Positions 22,301-35,200 of a DNA stretch of 64,000 bases are shown piece by piece. How positions within the stretch are numbered: position 1 is the first letter of the stretch; each line of letters begins with the position of its first letter. The DNA comes from Shinisaurus crocodilurus (taxonomy: Eukaryota; Chordata; Lepidosauria; Squamata; Shinisauridae), in assembly GCA_021292165.1 (NCBI GenBank), contig JAHFWL010001241.1, forward strand, positions 17,472 to 81,471, read 5' to 3'. The position numbers and the translations under genes were made by a program. Below the pieces are notes generated by a model, which was not told the origin of the DNA, searched no databases, and was given only the letters and a program-made list of their open reading frames with translations.

Positions 22301-25300
22301 TAAGCCATAGTTTAGTGTGACACCTAAAAGTGGCCATTGAAGAAATTCAATCACACACATTTCGAGAAATCTATACCTACACTATAATTCTTTTGGAGCT
22401 CTCCTCCTCCTCAGGGGTGTGGAATACAGGCACCACATAAGTCAAATGAATCAGCATCGTAGTCCAAAGTGACACAGATTCTGCCTCCTCTCTAGAGCTA
22501 TTTTAGAATATGTGAGTAAATATTTCTTCCACTTTATGGAAACGATGCCCTTACATTGGCACTAGTGTGGAGGGAGAAGAAGAGTCACACAGCTGGTTTT
22601 CAACGCCTCTTAGCCCCACAGCTAATTTTGAGGAGAATGTTACTTGGGTCACTTAAGGGAGGCATCTTTCCCTTAGCCTCTCCGTTATCACAATGGGCGG
22701 GTTGGCAATAGCATGATGTGACACGAGAGATCCATGGGTAGGAACTCCTGCAGTTTAATAAAATGATGCTATCAGTCATGGAGGACGAGGAGGGGTGGTG
22801 GCCAGGTTAGGATGGTGGCACTGCTAAGGGGTGGAGCAAGTATTTCCCCCTGCACCGTTTTCAGGATTGAAATATTCTCTCTCTATGTCTCATATGTAGC
22901 CAGCGTGGCGTAGTGGTGAGAGTGCTGGACTGGGACTCGGGAGATCCGGGTTCTAGTCCCTGCTCGGCCATGAAACTCACTGGGTGACTTTGGGCCAGTC
23001 ACTGACTTTCAGCCTAACCTACCTCACAGGGTTGTTGTGAGGATAAAAAGGGAGAGGAGGAGGAGGAGGATTATGTAAGCCGCCTTGCGTTCCTTGCAGG
23101 AAAAAAAGGTGGGGCATAAATATAATAAATAAATAAAATAAATATGTAGTGGAGCACTGTGCTTTATAACAGGGGTTCTTAACCAGGGGGGAATCCCCCC
23201 CGGGGGTGGATTTTAGGGTTTCAGGGGGTGGTGGTGGAATTGGGACCACAGACTCGAACTGTTGGAATACTGATGATCTTTCTACAAATTACAATTCTAC
23301 AGACTGTACATACGTAATCTTCAGGACATCACACCTTATTGTATGGCACAGATTAAATTAAAAATACAGTAAAGATTTATATTTCACTTGTTATCTGTGG
23401 AAATATTCCATTTATACTATAATGTATATGTGCCAATATGGGGGGGAAAAATTAAAAGATTTTCAATGTTATATGCATATTATTTGGAATGCAACTTTTG
23501 AGTCAGACAGTCTTGGAAAGGCGGCAGGGGGGGGGAATGATATTCTGACATATGGTGAAAAGGGAGCATGGCGGGGGGGGGGCGGAAATGGTTGAGAACC
23601 ACTGCTTTAGAACATAAGAAGAGCTGTGCTGGATCAGAGCAAGGTCTGTTTTCTCAAAGGGCTTTTAAAGAGGTCTGTAAAGGATGATCACTTCCTCACT
23701 GTGCCCCATGAGTGCCCACTTGGAGCCCTTTGGAAAAGTGTGTCTACTCCCCCCACCCGCAGTGCGCCACACCATTTCAAACATTTGCTTAATTTTGATT
23801 TCTTTCGTGGGTGTGCACACCCCAGCCTCCGCCAGCACACCATCCCCCTTGTCTTATTTTACAGGGGCTTCTTCCCAACTGCTCCCGAGAAGCGACATTG
23901 TGCAAGGCCATCAGGATGGGTTCTCCCCCCCACCCCGAAATATACAGAATCCGGTACTCCGTGAGCGTAAAATAATGAAGGGATTTTGTTTCACAGGGCG
24001 CAGGTGGAAGAACGGTATGGGAAGGAGCTGGTTCAAATTGCTCGGAAAGCTGGAGGCCAAACGGAAATCAAGTGAGCCTTTTTCTTGGATGTAACATAAT
24101 GTGGCAAATTACTTCTGGTTTGAATTAGTGGTAGATGCCCCAATATCGGTACCTGCACGCCGTTATTTTTGTAAATTTGGATGATTACGTGATTTCACTA
24201 TGCATTCCCCATGTATTTCCCCTCCTCTTTTGTTTGTTTGTTTCTTTGCTTTATTTAGTACAATGCTATACTCCCTTTCTGCTAAAGCACTCAAGATAGT
24301 TCACAATTTAAAACACTGGCAAACAGTATAATAAACATGTTTAAAAAGGAATGGAGGAGAATGAAGAGAAGAATAAGCAAAATTCAGGTAGCATAACCCA
24401 GGGCAACCTGAGGGGTCTTAAGAACATAAGAAGAGCCCTGCCGGATCAGACCAAGGGTCCATCTAGTCCAGCATTCTGTTCACACAGTGGCCCACCAGCT
24501 GCCCACCGGATCCCACAAGCAGGACATGAGTGCAACAGCACCCTCCTGCCCATGTTCCCCAGCAACTGGAGAACATCCCGTGGCAAGTATGCTTCACCCT
24601 GAGAGCCCCTTCAACCCTGTCCTGAGCCCAGACATGGCTCCTGCCTCTCCTCCCTCCACCCATGGCTCACCAGAGCACTGGCAGCTGCGGACCCATGTAG
24701 GACGCTCGTTGAGTAGACGCTCAACGATCAACGGAGTCCCCGTCTGACTGGCAGAAGACCCTTTTGCCCAGGGTCTACTCAGGAGCAAGGGTTTACTTGT
24801 GAGGAGGATGCCCCAGCTGTGGCTACTGATGAGGCAGACCCTGCTTGCAACTGGTGAATCAGGGACAGTCATCACAAGAGCTCTTCGCTGAGTTAACAGC
24901 TCCCATAGAGCAGCGTTCTCCAACCTTGGGTCCCCAGATGTTTTTGGCCTACAACCCAAGGTTGGAGAACACTGCCATAGAGCAATGGCCAGAGGACATT
25001 GCTCTCCCATCATTTGATTCTGAGGATGACTCCCCTGCGGTTTCTCCGGCATGAGGCATGCAGAAACAGGCACCGGTCCTTTAAGAACTGCCGTCAGCAT
25101 CCAGCAAGGTTAGAGCCACTGGAAAAACAGGCACTGCCAGCCTCCTTAAGGCTTCAGTTGACTGCGTTCTTTTGCTGGAACAACAGCGCCTTATGTGAGA
25201 GACTACTCCACCCAGCACCTCTCGCAGTACGCTATCCAAGGTCCTGATGTAACTCCCGCCTTGCCAAATGTGACCCAGAGCAGACAGTGAGCACCTTGGT

Positions 25301-25337
25301 GCTGTCCGCTTCCATGGGCCACATGCCTAGCCCGGAC

Positions 25338-25374
<37 letters not shown>

Positions 25375-25383
25375 TCCTCCTCC

Positions 25384-25436
<53 letters not shown>

Positions 25437-25961
25437 CTCGCCACCCTTGTGTGCTTCCTTCCCACGGAGACAGCAGGCATGCAAACGAGCGAGAAGGCCG
25501 GTAGAGGCCTCCTTCTCCCTGCTATGTTTGCTCCCTCTGGGCCAGAGGTAAAGGGAAGGCAAGTCAGCCGGTGGCAGAAGCGAGGAGCAGCAGCAGGCAG
25601 GGGCCAGGGCGCTCTTGGCAACGGGCCCCCTGCAGAGGTGTGGGCCTTGGCAGGCTCCTGACTATGCCGACCCATGATGCTGGCTCCGGGTACTGAATCC
25701 AGGAGCCAAAGTGTGCGTGTGCAGTTCCAGAGATATTTCATGGATCACGTGACGCCCTCGGGGAAATGTCAGCGGCACTCTTGGGAATGGCTTGCTGGTA
25801 GTGACCATCGCCAGGATAGCTGGAAGCCGCAGACTTGCTTTGGCAGGCATTTCCTTGGAAAAACCACGCCGCATCGGACTGTGGCTGCTGTCAGTTTGGA
25901 AAGCGGTAATGAGACCATCTGTCATTATAGCACCAAGCATAATAATTAATAGTAAACAAAC

Positions 25962-25992
<31 letters not shown>

Positions 25993-26605
25993 ATGAAGTA
26001 ATCAAATCAGGAGGAAAAGGGATGCAGGTTTGAGGTCACTGGAATTAGGTCTCAGATGCACTTGAAAGAAAGTGCCCTACAGAATCAAGAGACTGCTTGC
26101 TCTAACACAGGGCTCTCCAACCTTGGGTCCCCAGATGTTGCTGGACTGCAGCTCCCAGAATCCCTTGCCATTAGCCATGCTGGCTGGGTATGCTGGGAGC
26201 CGTAGGCCAGCAACATCTGGGGACCCAAGGGTGCAGAGCCCTGCTTAGTGCCTCCCCAAACTCATTTCTTAATTGCATCCTTTTGGACTGGTCTATTTAT
26301 CTCTCCCCCCCCCCCCCGCTTTCTCAATCCCTGTGCACATCAATTATTTCCTGGGCATTGTCCACAGCATGTAAGTACCAATCCATCACTGCAGGGATTG
26401 GTCTTTGTAGACCTGTGACATATTCCCAAATGAAAGGAAAGGTCTGATAAACCATTGCACTTGAATCTGGCTGTGACAATGACCCCTCCGATGAAAAAGG
26501 CTCTGCTAAACTCTGACAGCAACTAGCACAGGGATTCAGAATTAATGGAACCTTTGACATTGTGTTCTGCATAGCCAGTTTTTCCCCTCTCAGACTGCTG
26601 TAGGT

Positions 26606-26642
<37 letters not shown>

Positions 26643-29574
26643 CAGCATGCAGCATGCATGCATGAAAGAAAGAAACACTGGAGAGTTGCATAGGGAAAAA
26701 TGCTTCAAAGCTTTTTTGTGGGGCAAAGGAAGTATAGAGCAAGTGAAGAACCTTGTTAGACTAAAAAGCCATTAGAAGAACACATTGCAAGCTCTTGGGA
26801 CAATATGTTCAAAGCAAGCATAGGAACAAGGCCATCTTCTTATCCATCTGGGATAGGGTTGCCAGGTTGCGACCCCGAGATCTTTTTTTTCTTTGTACCT
26901 TTAAATATGCTGCTGAACGAGGAGACAAGCCAGGTGCAGCTTCTTCCCGTTCTCTTATCCCCCTGTCCTTTGATCCAGCCTGGGATTGTACTTCTGGGGG
27001 GAGGGGAGGGGGGATAGGAATCAATCCTTTCCTTTTGTGCTGTCCCCCCCCCCCCCCGAAAGCAATCTTGAAGGTGCTTTTTGCAGGGGCAAACAGCAAC
27101 GTTGTGGGGCAGTTTTTGGCAGGAAAATATGTTATTCACGTAACATGTAGGTTAGCTCTCAGCAATGCACTTAAAATGGTCCGGGGGGGGGGGATTTCCG
27201 GGTTGCAACCTGGCAACCTCAATTCAGGCTGATGGCTGCCTGGCTGTGTCTGGAGCTCTTGGGGACAGAGGAGTGTCATGTCAGCAGTGACTATGTGGGC
27301 ATTTCATCTTGTGTTAATTGTTAGGTTGATGTTTTCATTGTTCAGTGTACATAGTTGGGGTGGGGGGGAAACAAATCTTATGCCACAACTATGACTTTCC
27401 TCCGAGTTCTGCAAAAGGCTGGGGCCAAAACCTAGTGATGCATTGAAGCAATAGCTTAGACCAGTGATGGCTCATTTCTTCAAACTGGGGGAACAGGGCA
27501 GATGACACACACACCCGCCCGTTGTCCAAACCGTTCAGGGTTTTGACCTCTTGGCAGAGCTGGCATCAAGGGTAGTCATGTTTGGGCACCTGCCAAGGGC
27601 CCAAACCTCAGCAGGGGCCCACTGGCAAGAGCCTTCTGGAGTGGCTCCTCCTTTTCACCCATGCAGCCTGCTTGCTCACCTGCCTGTCGCTCCGGCCCAG
27701 GCAAGGGTGGTGGAGAGAAGGAGCAGCAGCAAGTGCCACGGCTACTTGCCCACTGGCTCCCTGCCTGTCAGGCAAACAAGTGGCAGCAGTGATGAGCTGG
27801 TGATAATGGCAGCAGGGGGGGGGGAGAAGGTCGACTCATTGAGGGAGGGGGCCCATGGAGGGTGTCTTGCCCAAAGGCCCTCCAATACCTGGAGCTGGCA
27901 CTGATCATTATCAGCGTCTTCCTCAATATTTATTGTGAAGAAAAGAGCCTTTGGGGGTTCCTACATGCACACACACACACACACACACACACATGCACAC
28001 GCACACGCACACGCACACGCCTCCTCATGTGTAAACCAAGTAAGGCCAGTTGGGGGGCTGGGAGGAGGCGAAATGTACATAAAGTATTGGGTGGGGCATG
28101 GCACCTGAAAGTCCTTGAAAGCCGGAGACCCGGCTTTCAAGTGCAAATGCCATGAGTCATGAGTCCCCCTCCCTGCCTGGCCAGGTGAAGTTCATCCTGA
28201 TTGGCTAAGAAGCAGCAGAGCTACAGGAAGGAGGAGGGGAGGGGGAAAGAGCTATATTTCCCAACGTGTGGGTTTTGTCTTGGTCTTTGTTCGACGCATG
28301 GTTGCTGGCTGTGGAGCAATGGCCGCAAGCCAAGCAGAGGCCCAAGCCTTCGGGCGGCCTCAGGATCCGACCCCAGGTAGCTCCTGGTGAAATTAGCTGA
28401 ATGAGGGCTTTGGCAAGGCAAGCCTTGTGGAGGGCTACCCATCTCGGACCTTCGGGTAGGTGTGTAGTCTTCCCGGGCAGCAAGGCTGTGCTGGATCCAA
28501 CCCTGGAAGAGAACTGACCCCCAGGTAACTAGCTGTGTGCCTGGGAGATAGAAGGAATCAGGTTTTGTTATTTTGCAGCTCTATTACTTTGTACCAAAGT
28601 CTCTCTCTCTATTTTGTGTGCTTCTCTCATTTCCCTATTCTTGTTGTAAAATGCTACCTGAATAAACCTTTCTTGGTTTTACCCCACATGGGTTTTGTAG
28701 TTGCTCTGCTTGGTTCAGCATCTAAATCCAGGTTATAGACAAAGGCAAGTCCCTGAACAGAGATTCAAGTAGGATTGCAGACAGCTGAGGCTGGCAGTCT
28801 GGTACCTTGAGATCTCTGGGGGGTCTTGGGTCCTTTGGGTAGGAAAGGGTGGGGGTGTGGTGGGTCAGCCAGCCCCCCCCTTCCTCCACATTTATATACC
28901 ATTGCTCATTTGAGACAAATGCTGATGCGGTTTACAAGAGAATAAAACCAAACAAATGAAAACCACACGCGCGCACACACGCACACACACACACACAAAA
29001 GTATCATGACGTTGGTTCAAAAATAGCTCATGGCTGGGTGGGGGGAAGCCAAAGTAAACAGATATGATTGCAATAAGTGTCTAAAACACACCGGCGCTGA
29101 GGCCTGAAGCCCCACAGTGGGGAGAATATCCACAGGGCAGGCGGCACCACTGCAGAGAAGGCCCGTCTCCGTGCTGTCACCAAACAGTGGCAGCATGGAC
29201 ACGGGTGGCCTTGTTAGGTGGCAATGTGTGTTACTTCACTCAGAGGCGGGGTTAGGGGGCGGCCCACTAAGGCTGGGGCCCTGCCTCTTTTATTTGGAGC
29301 CCCGAATCTCTGGGAGGCCCTCTGCCCCACCACCCTGCTGTCCATGGGCACTTGCTGAAATAAAGGTGCAGGGGCCCTGATGATCTCTGTTGCACTTGAT
29401 TCCCCTGGACTAGCTGGCTTTTTGCCCACACCTCCTGCTTCACCTCCTGCTTCCCCCACCCTTTGAATCTTTCTGCCTGAGGTTTTTTCCTGAAATCAAA
29501 TGCCCTCGTCCTCTCCCTGTCCATACATCTCTTTTTTACAAATAGGGGTGTCCTTAGGAGACAGGGCCCTTTAA

Positions 29575-29619
<45 letters not shown>

Positions 29620-32233
29620 TCTTTAGAGCATACGTAAATTAGCATATGCAAATGTGTGCTTTTTTTTTTTTGTCCTGTGGGCCTGAGCCTTGGATCTTTT
29701 CGGTACCTAGCACCGCCCCGATGTCACTGACTTCAAAATGTGCTGCATTTTGATGCCTTCCTGCTCATTCGTCTGTCCTGAAGTCCTGCCCTGATGGCAG
29801 GATGCCTTTGCATTAGTGCTAGGCCAGGTACTTGTCACCTGTGCTGGATAAGAAAGGAGCCTTGGACAGTCCTGCTCGCCCATGCAAAATTAATAATTTA
29901 GGGGTCACGTCGCTGAAGCTCAGACTGTCAATTTGTAGCTTTAAACCAGGAGTGCAGAACCTTCTTCAGCCCGAGGGCCAAATTTCATTCTGGAGAAGCT
30001 CTCGGGGGCCGCATTCCAGTGGTGGGAGCGGCTGAAGTCCAAATGGGTGGGTCCCAAAGACCCCAAATGCCAGCCTATCTGATCCTTAAAGCTCTTACTG
30101 CCAGTAACTAAGGCTTAGGAAAGGCATTTCAGTCTTTCAGACTGGGGGAAGAACTGCAGAAAATCTGGGAAGTCATGAAGTGATTAACGATTGGGGGAAG
30201 GGATGGGACTGGGGGAAAGGGGTGTGGCCTCCTGGGGATCCCCAAGGGGCCGTATTGGGATCCCTGGAGGGCCAGATTTGCCCCCCCCCCCCGGGCCTGG
30301 GGTTCCACACCCCTAGTCTAAACTTATAATCAGGTTTGGTCAGGATGCCTGCGGGTGGATTCCGGGGTGCCAGGTTTAGCTTGTACAGCAGAAAAGGCAG
30401 GCAAACGTGTCTCAACGATTGTGGATGTCACAACCGTGCAGTGGTCCGTAGGAAATGAAAACAGATTACTAAGTCCAGCAAATGATCTGAAATTCTGACT
30501 CATACTAGCAGGAAAAAATAGCTCTGGTTCATACAGACTTCCTGTGCCATCATGCGTTATATAGAATCATAGTTGCAGATGGGGGGGGGGCTGGGGGGGA
30601 GTGGAAAATCCCCAGCGAGTGCATTTCCTATTTGGTGCACGACTGATCCCTGCAAGGGCTCGATTAATCGTTATGCACAGTAAGCTGCAGAGTACAGCCT
30701 TACGCTAAGTGGTGTCACCTGCTGCGTCTTTATCTTGGAGTTTTCCCGTGTGGAAAGGGTGCCTATCCCTTTTCCTTGTGCTGATCTCATCCAGTATTCC
30801 TGCAGATCAGTAATATAGGGGGTGCTCCCTCGATGCAAGGCCTGGGAGAAGCAGCACCCTAACTCTTCCAGCTCTTGGGAGCATAGGAACCTCTTTATAC
30901 TAGGTGAGACTATTTCCCCATCAAGCCCAGTACTGTCTACACCAGTGTTCTCCAACCTTGGGTCCCCGGATGTTTTTGGCCTACAACTCCCAGCATGCCC
31001 CAGCCAGCATAGCTGGCTGGGGCATGCTGGGAGTTGTAGGCCAAAAACATCCGGGGACCCAAGGTTGGAGAACACTGGTGTACACTGACTGGCAGGAGTT
31101 TCCCACATGAAATTCCATGTCTCCACTACCTTTTCCCCTGGCCGGGTTCTGAGACTAGAGATAAGCTCCACCAGGAGAAAAGCAGCTGTGGGGAGGAGGC
31201 AGAGGTAGTTTGGAGGTGGGAGGTGGCACCCCCTTCCCACTATAGCGCCTGTGCTTTCAACTGTCCCAGGGATGGGGCAGAAGGTAGATCTCCAGATGTT
31301 TTTTGACTTCAACTCCCAGAAGCCCCTGCCAGCATGGCCAATGGGTCAGGAATGCTGGGAGATGAAGTCCAAAAGATCTGGAGACCTACTTTCTCGCTAC
31401 CCTAACCCTATATCCCACATTATATCAGTTTGGCACAACCTACATTCTAGGGTGGCCAGGTGTCCTGCTTTACAGAGGATAGTCCTCTGTTTGAAGGGCT
31501 GTCAGGGAGCAGTCCTCTATTTGAAGGTGTCCCATATTTGAAGGTCTGTCTACTAGTCCAAGTCCAGTTTATAGATAAAGAACCAGAAGAAGCCAGGAGA
31601 GCAGCAGGGGTCTTGGGCTTGCCCATCAACAGTGATCACCTGGAGTCTTTCCCAGTAGGGCGAGATATATTGTATTTCCACTTAAGTTATATTAGCTATT
31701 TCTACTCTTGTATCTATATATAGCAATTAGCATATGCATTTTTTTAATGCAAATTGGTGCCCTCTTTTGCCAATCTTTATTTTTAAATTGGTGATGCGCA
31801 TCCTATTTTTTGGAGATGTGTCAGTGGCCACCCCACTTCTAGCACACAGGCCTGCCTTCATCATATCTAGTTAGACCCAGATTCAGACTTGCTGCAAGTC
31901 CTCTCTTAATTCTAGCCCAGGGCGCTCCAACCTTGGGTCCCCAGATGTTGCTGGCCTACAGCTCCCAGAATCCCTTGCCATTAGCCATGCTGGCTGGGTA
32001 TGCTTAGAATTTTAAATCTTAGAATTTAAAAAAGCCATTAAGACTAATCTCTTCCGGCAGGCCTATCTGGCGGAATTTTAGGTTGCTTTTAAGATGCTTT
32101 TAAGATGTTTTATAATGTTTTTAAGTAGTTTTAAGATGTTTTAATAGTATGGTGTGTTGATTAGTTTATGTATTTTGTATTTTTGTTGTTCCCTGCCTCG
32201 ATCTTACCTACGGAGAGGCGGGTAAGAAATAAA

Positions 32234-32293
<60 letters not shown>

Positions 32294-35200
32294 ATCTGGG
32301 GACCCAAGGTTGGAGAGCCCTGCTGTAGCCAGTGAGTGATGACCAGTCTGTAGAGCAGCCCTTTGAGCTGCATGGTGTGCTCGGTACTGATGCCCAGCTG
32401 AGAAAGATGTCTGAGGAGGGAGTTGTCCGAAAAACATCTCTCACAGAAAGTCGTGAGAGCCACTTGGCCTGTGGCTCACGCTGGCTCAGCTTGTCTGAGC
32501 ATGGAAAGCTAAGCAGGGCCAGGCCTGGTTATTACCTGGATGGGAGACCCCTCCTCTAGTTTCCTGCACTGAGCAGCGGCTTGGACTCGATGGCCTTGTA
32601 GGCCCCTTCCAACTCTATGATCTATAAAAATCTATGAAATCCCCTAGTCATCAAACTCAGGACCGGTGTCAAGGGTAGGCATGGTTGGGCACCTGCCGAG
32701 GGCCCACCCCCCAGCAGGGGCCCACCGACAAGAGCCCCCTGGAGTTGCTCCTCCTCTTCACCGTTGCAGCCTGCCTGTTCACCTGCCTCTTGTTCTGGCC
32801 CAGGCAACGGTGGTGGTGAGAGGGTAGGTGCCGCTGCCTGCCTGCTCGCTCCCTGGCCCTCTGCTTGTCGAGCAAGCAAGGATGAGGAAGAGGATGAGGA
32901 ACAGCTAGCGACGATGGCATTTTAAAGGTAGACTCACTGAGGGTGCCCTGCCGAAGGGCCCTCAAAAACCTGGATCCAGCACTAATTTCCAACATGAAAG
33001 ACACCAGGGCCAAAGTCTCCTTGAAAGCCAAACTGAATCATTTGCATGATGTAAGCATTATTTCGTATTGCCCAAGGGCCCTTAAAAACCTTGAGCCGGC
33101 ACTGGTCCAAGTGACATCCTCCTGCTCTGGAAGGGAGCTCTTTTTTTTTTTTTTAATAAACTTTTTAAAGTCACAGAGCGAGATGGAGATTGGTCTCAGG
33201 CCGTGGCAATCTGCTGCCTGAAGAAATAGTTAAGGCCAGCCCTGATTTCAGAAAACCTGGAGGGTCATTTCAAAGAGCTAGTAATCCAATTTCCTGTTAG
33301 AGGCTGGGTCTTTAAAGAGAAGTTGTCTTGCTTCCCTCAGCAACGGGGAACAAACAGTCCTCAAGTGTGTGTGGCTAGAAATTTAGCAAGTTCAACACTG
33401 TCAGTGTTACAAAAAAAAAAAAAAGCCGCAACAATCCTCAACGTTACGTGTGCCTGCTTCCTCTGATTCAGATGGAGAGGGTTTAATAACTTCTTTTTTC
33501 TCAATAGCACTTTGCAAAATTATGATGATTCAGCTAGGGTGCCCATGTACCTACCCTCTTTACAGAGGACAGTCCTCTATTTGAAGCAGTCCTCTGTGAA
33601 GGGCTGTCTAGTCCATGTCTGGTTTAGCGATGAAGAACCATCAGAAGGAAGAGCTGGGCCTTGATGTTGCCCATTAACAGTTAGCGCCCGGATAGCGGAC
33701 TCAACAAGCCGGCATACAGGTCACCTGGTCATAGTCTTCTGCACTGTGGCGAGATGTATGGGATTTCTATTTCAATTGTAATAATTATTTCTATATTATA
33801 ATACATAATACACTTCTACATTATTTCTACAATCAAACCGACTAATTGGTTGAACATCGCAGCTCTGTTTATTTGTACATTATATATTTTTGACTGGTTA
33901 TTCCCAGTGCCCGCTGTTCCTGGAAACGGCAAGTACATCACCTTAAAAGGGGATTAGACAAATTCATGGAGGATCAGGCTATCAATGGCTACTGGCCATG
34001 ATGGCTATATATTGCCTCCAGTTATCCAAAGCTGCATATTGCCTTTGCATTTCAGTTGCTGGGGAACATAGATGGAAGGGTGCAACTGTACTCTCATGTC
34101 TTGCTCATGGGCTTCCCATGGGCAACTGATTAGCCACTGTGTGGAAAGAATGCTGGTCTTGATAGGTCTTTGGTCTGATCCAACATGGCGGTTCTTATAC
34201 TCTGTGTGATGAGAACACATGTCTGTTTTAATACATGTATATGCAGTGAGAAGCCACAATCGGCTGTGGCATCCTATTGTTTCTCCATGTGTCAAAAATC
34301 ACATGTGCACTGGTGACACATTCATAGAGGTAAGTTGACCTACAGGAACCTCACATGACCCAGTCAGTTCACCTACAGAAGCATCAAGTTCATAAGCTTT
34401 GGCAGGGGGACAGGCTGGTTAAGATTTATTAAAAAGGAGAACTTTTGCTGTAAAAAGTGACTTCGGCCAGGGAGAGGTTCCAACAGAGGGAAGAAGGACA
34501 GCTGAGGACGGGCAGTGACGTAACTGGGCTCCGTTCTGAGTCTTTTTGCTAATCAGTTTGCCTGGGAGGATGAGCAATTTGGCAAGGGCATCTTGCACCA
34601 CAGTGGGTGCATTTGTACGTCATGCTAACCCACCCTGGCAATATACCACGGTGGGTTGGTTGTGTGCGACAGGTGATTGAGCCCGACAGATGATTGGGCT
34701 CACCATGAGTGGTTGGCTCCCTCCTCCACCTCGGTACTCCTGTGGGTATCCCAAGGGACACCAGCCATTTTGGGCTCACCACAGCTTTCCCCCCCTTTAA
34801 CCTTTTTTTGGGGGGGGGAATCAGGAAAGCCGACTGTTAAGCAGGCTTCCGTTTTGACAGCTATAAGCAGTCCCTTCAAAGTGCTCCAGTGGCACATTGG
34901 AGGGGCTGCCCATGGTTGCCCAACATTTTTTCTGTGTTTTTCTTTTGTTCCCTGAAATTTTCACAAATATTTGTGAAAATTTATTTTCTAATTTTTTTTT
35001 TTTACCCTTACTTATGCAACTGCAGATGAGGAGTCATGGGTGGGCAATGTGCAGGGGGAGTGGCTGCTGGCAAAGTCCAGAGGGTGCCCACCCTCGCATT
35101 GCCCTCAGAGGCAGCAGGTAAGTCCCCCCCCCATTGGGTTACATCTGACAGCTGTCAAAGTGTGAGCTGTCAGCTATAACCGAAGGTGCGAGTGATCTTT

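Noticed and set aside
22900..22960. Possible tRNA gene (A and B boxes)
   Set aside because: The boxes belong to a family A SINE head; the cloverleaf is not complete and a SINE body and AT tail follow.
25203..25741. Glu/Gln/Arg/Ser-rich frames
   Set aside because: Produced by the CTG/CTC repeat; not protein-like outside the repeat.
30671..31312. 213-codon minus frame, the longest in the window
   Set aside because: It reads through a palindromic MITE and a SINE remnant; the encoded repeat (e.g. [20 protein letters not shown]) recurs from other MITE copies on both strands.
32500..32550. Possible 5S rRNA gene
   Set aside because: Only the internal promoter part of 5S is similar; the 5' third and the 3' end are replaced by unrelated head and CR1-like tail.
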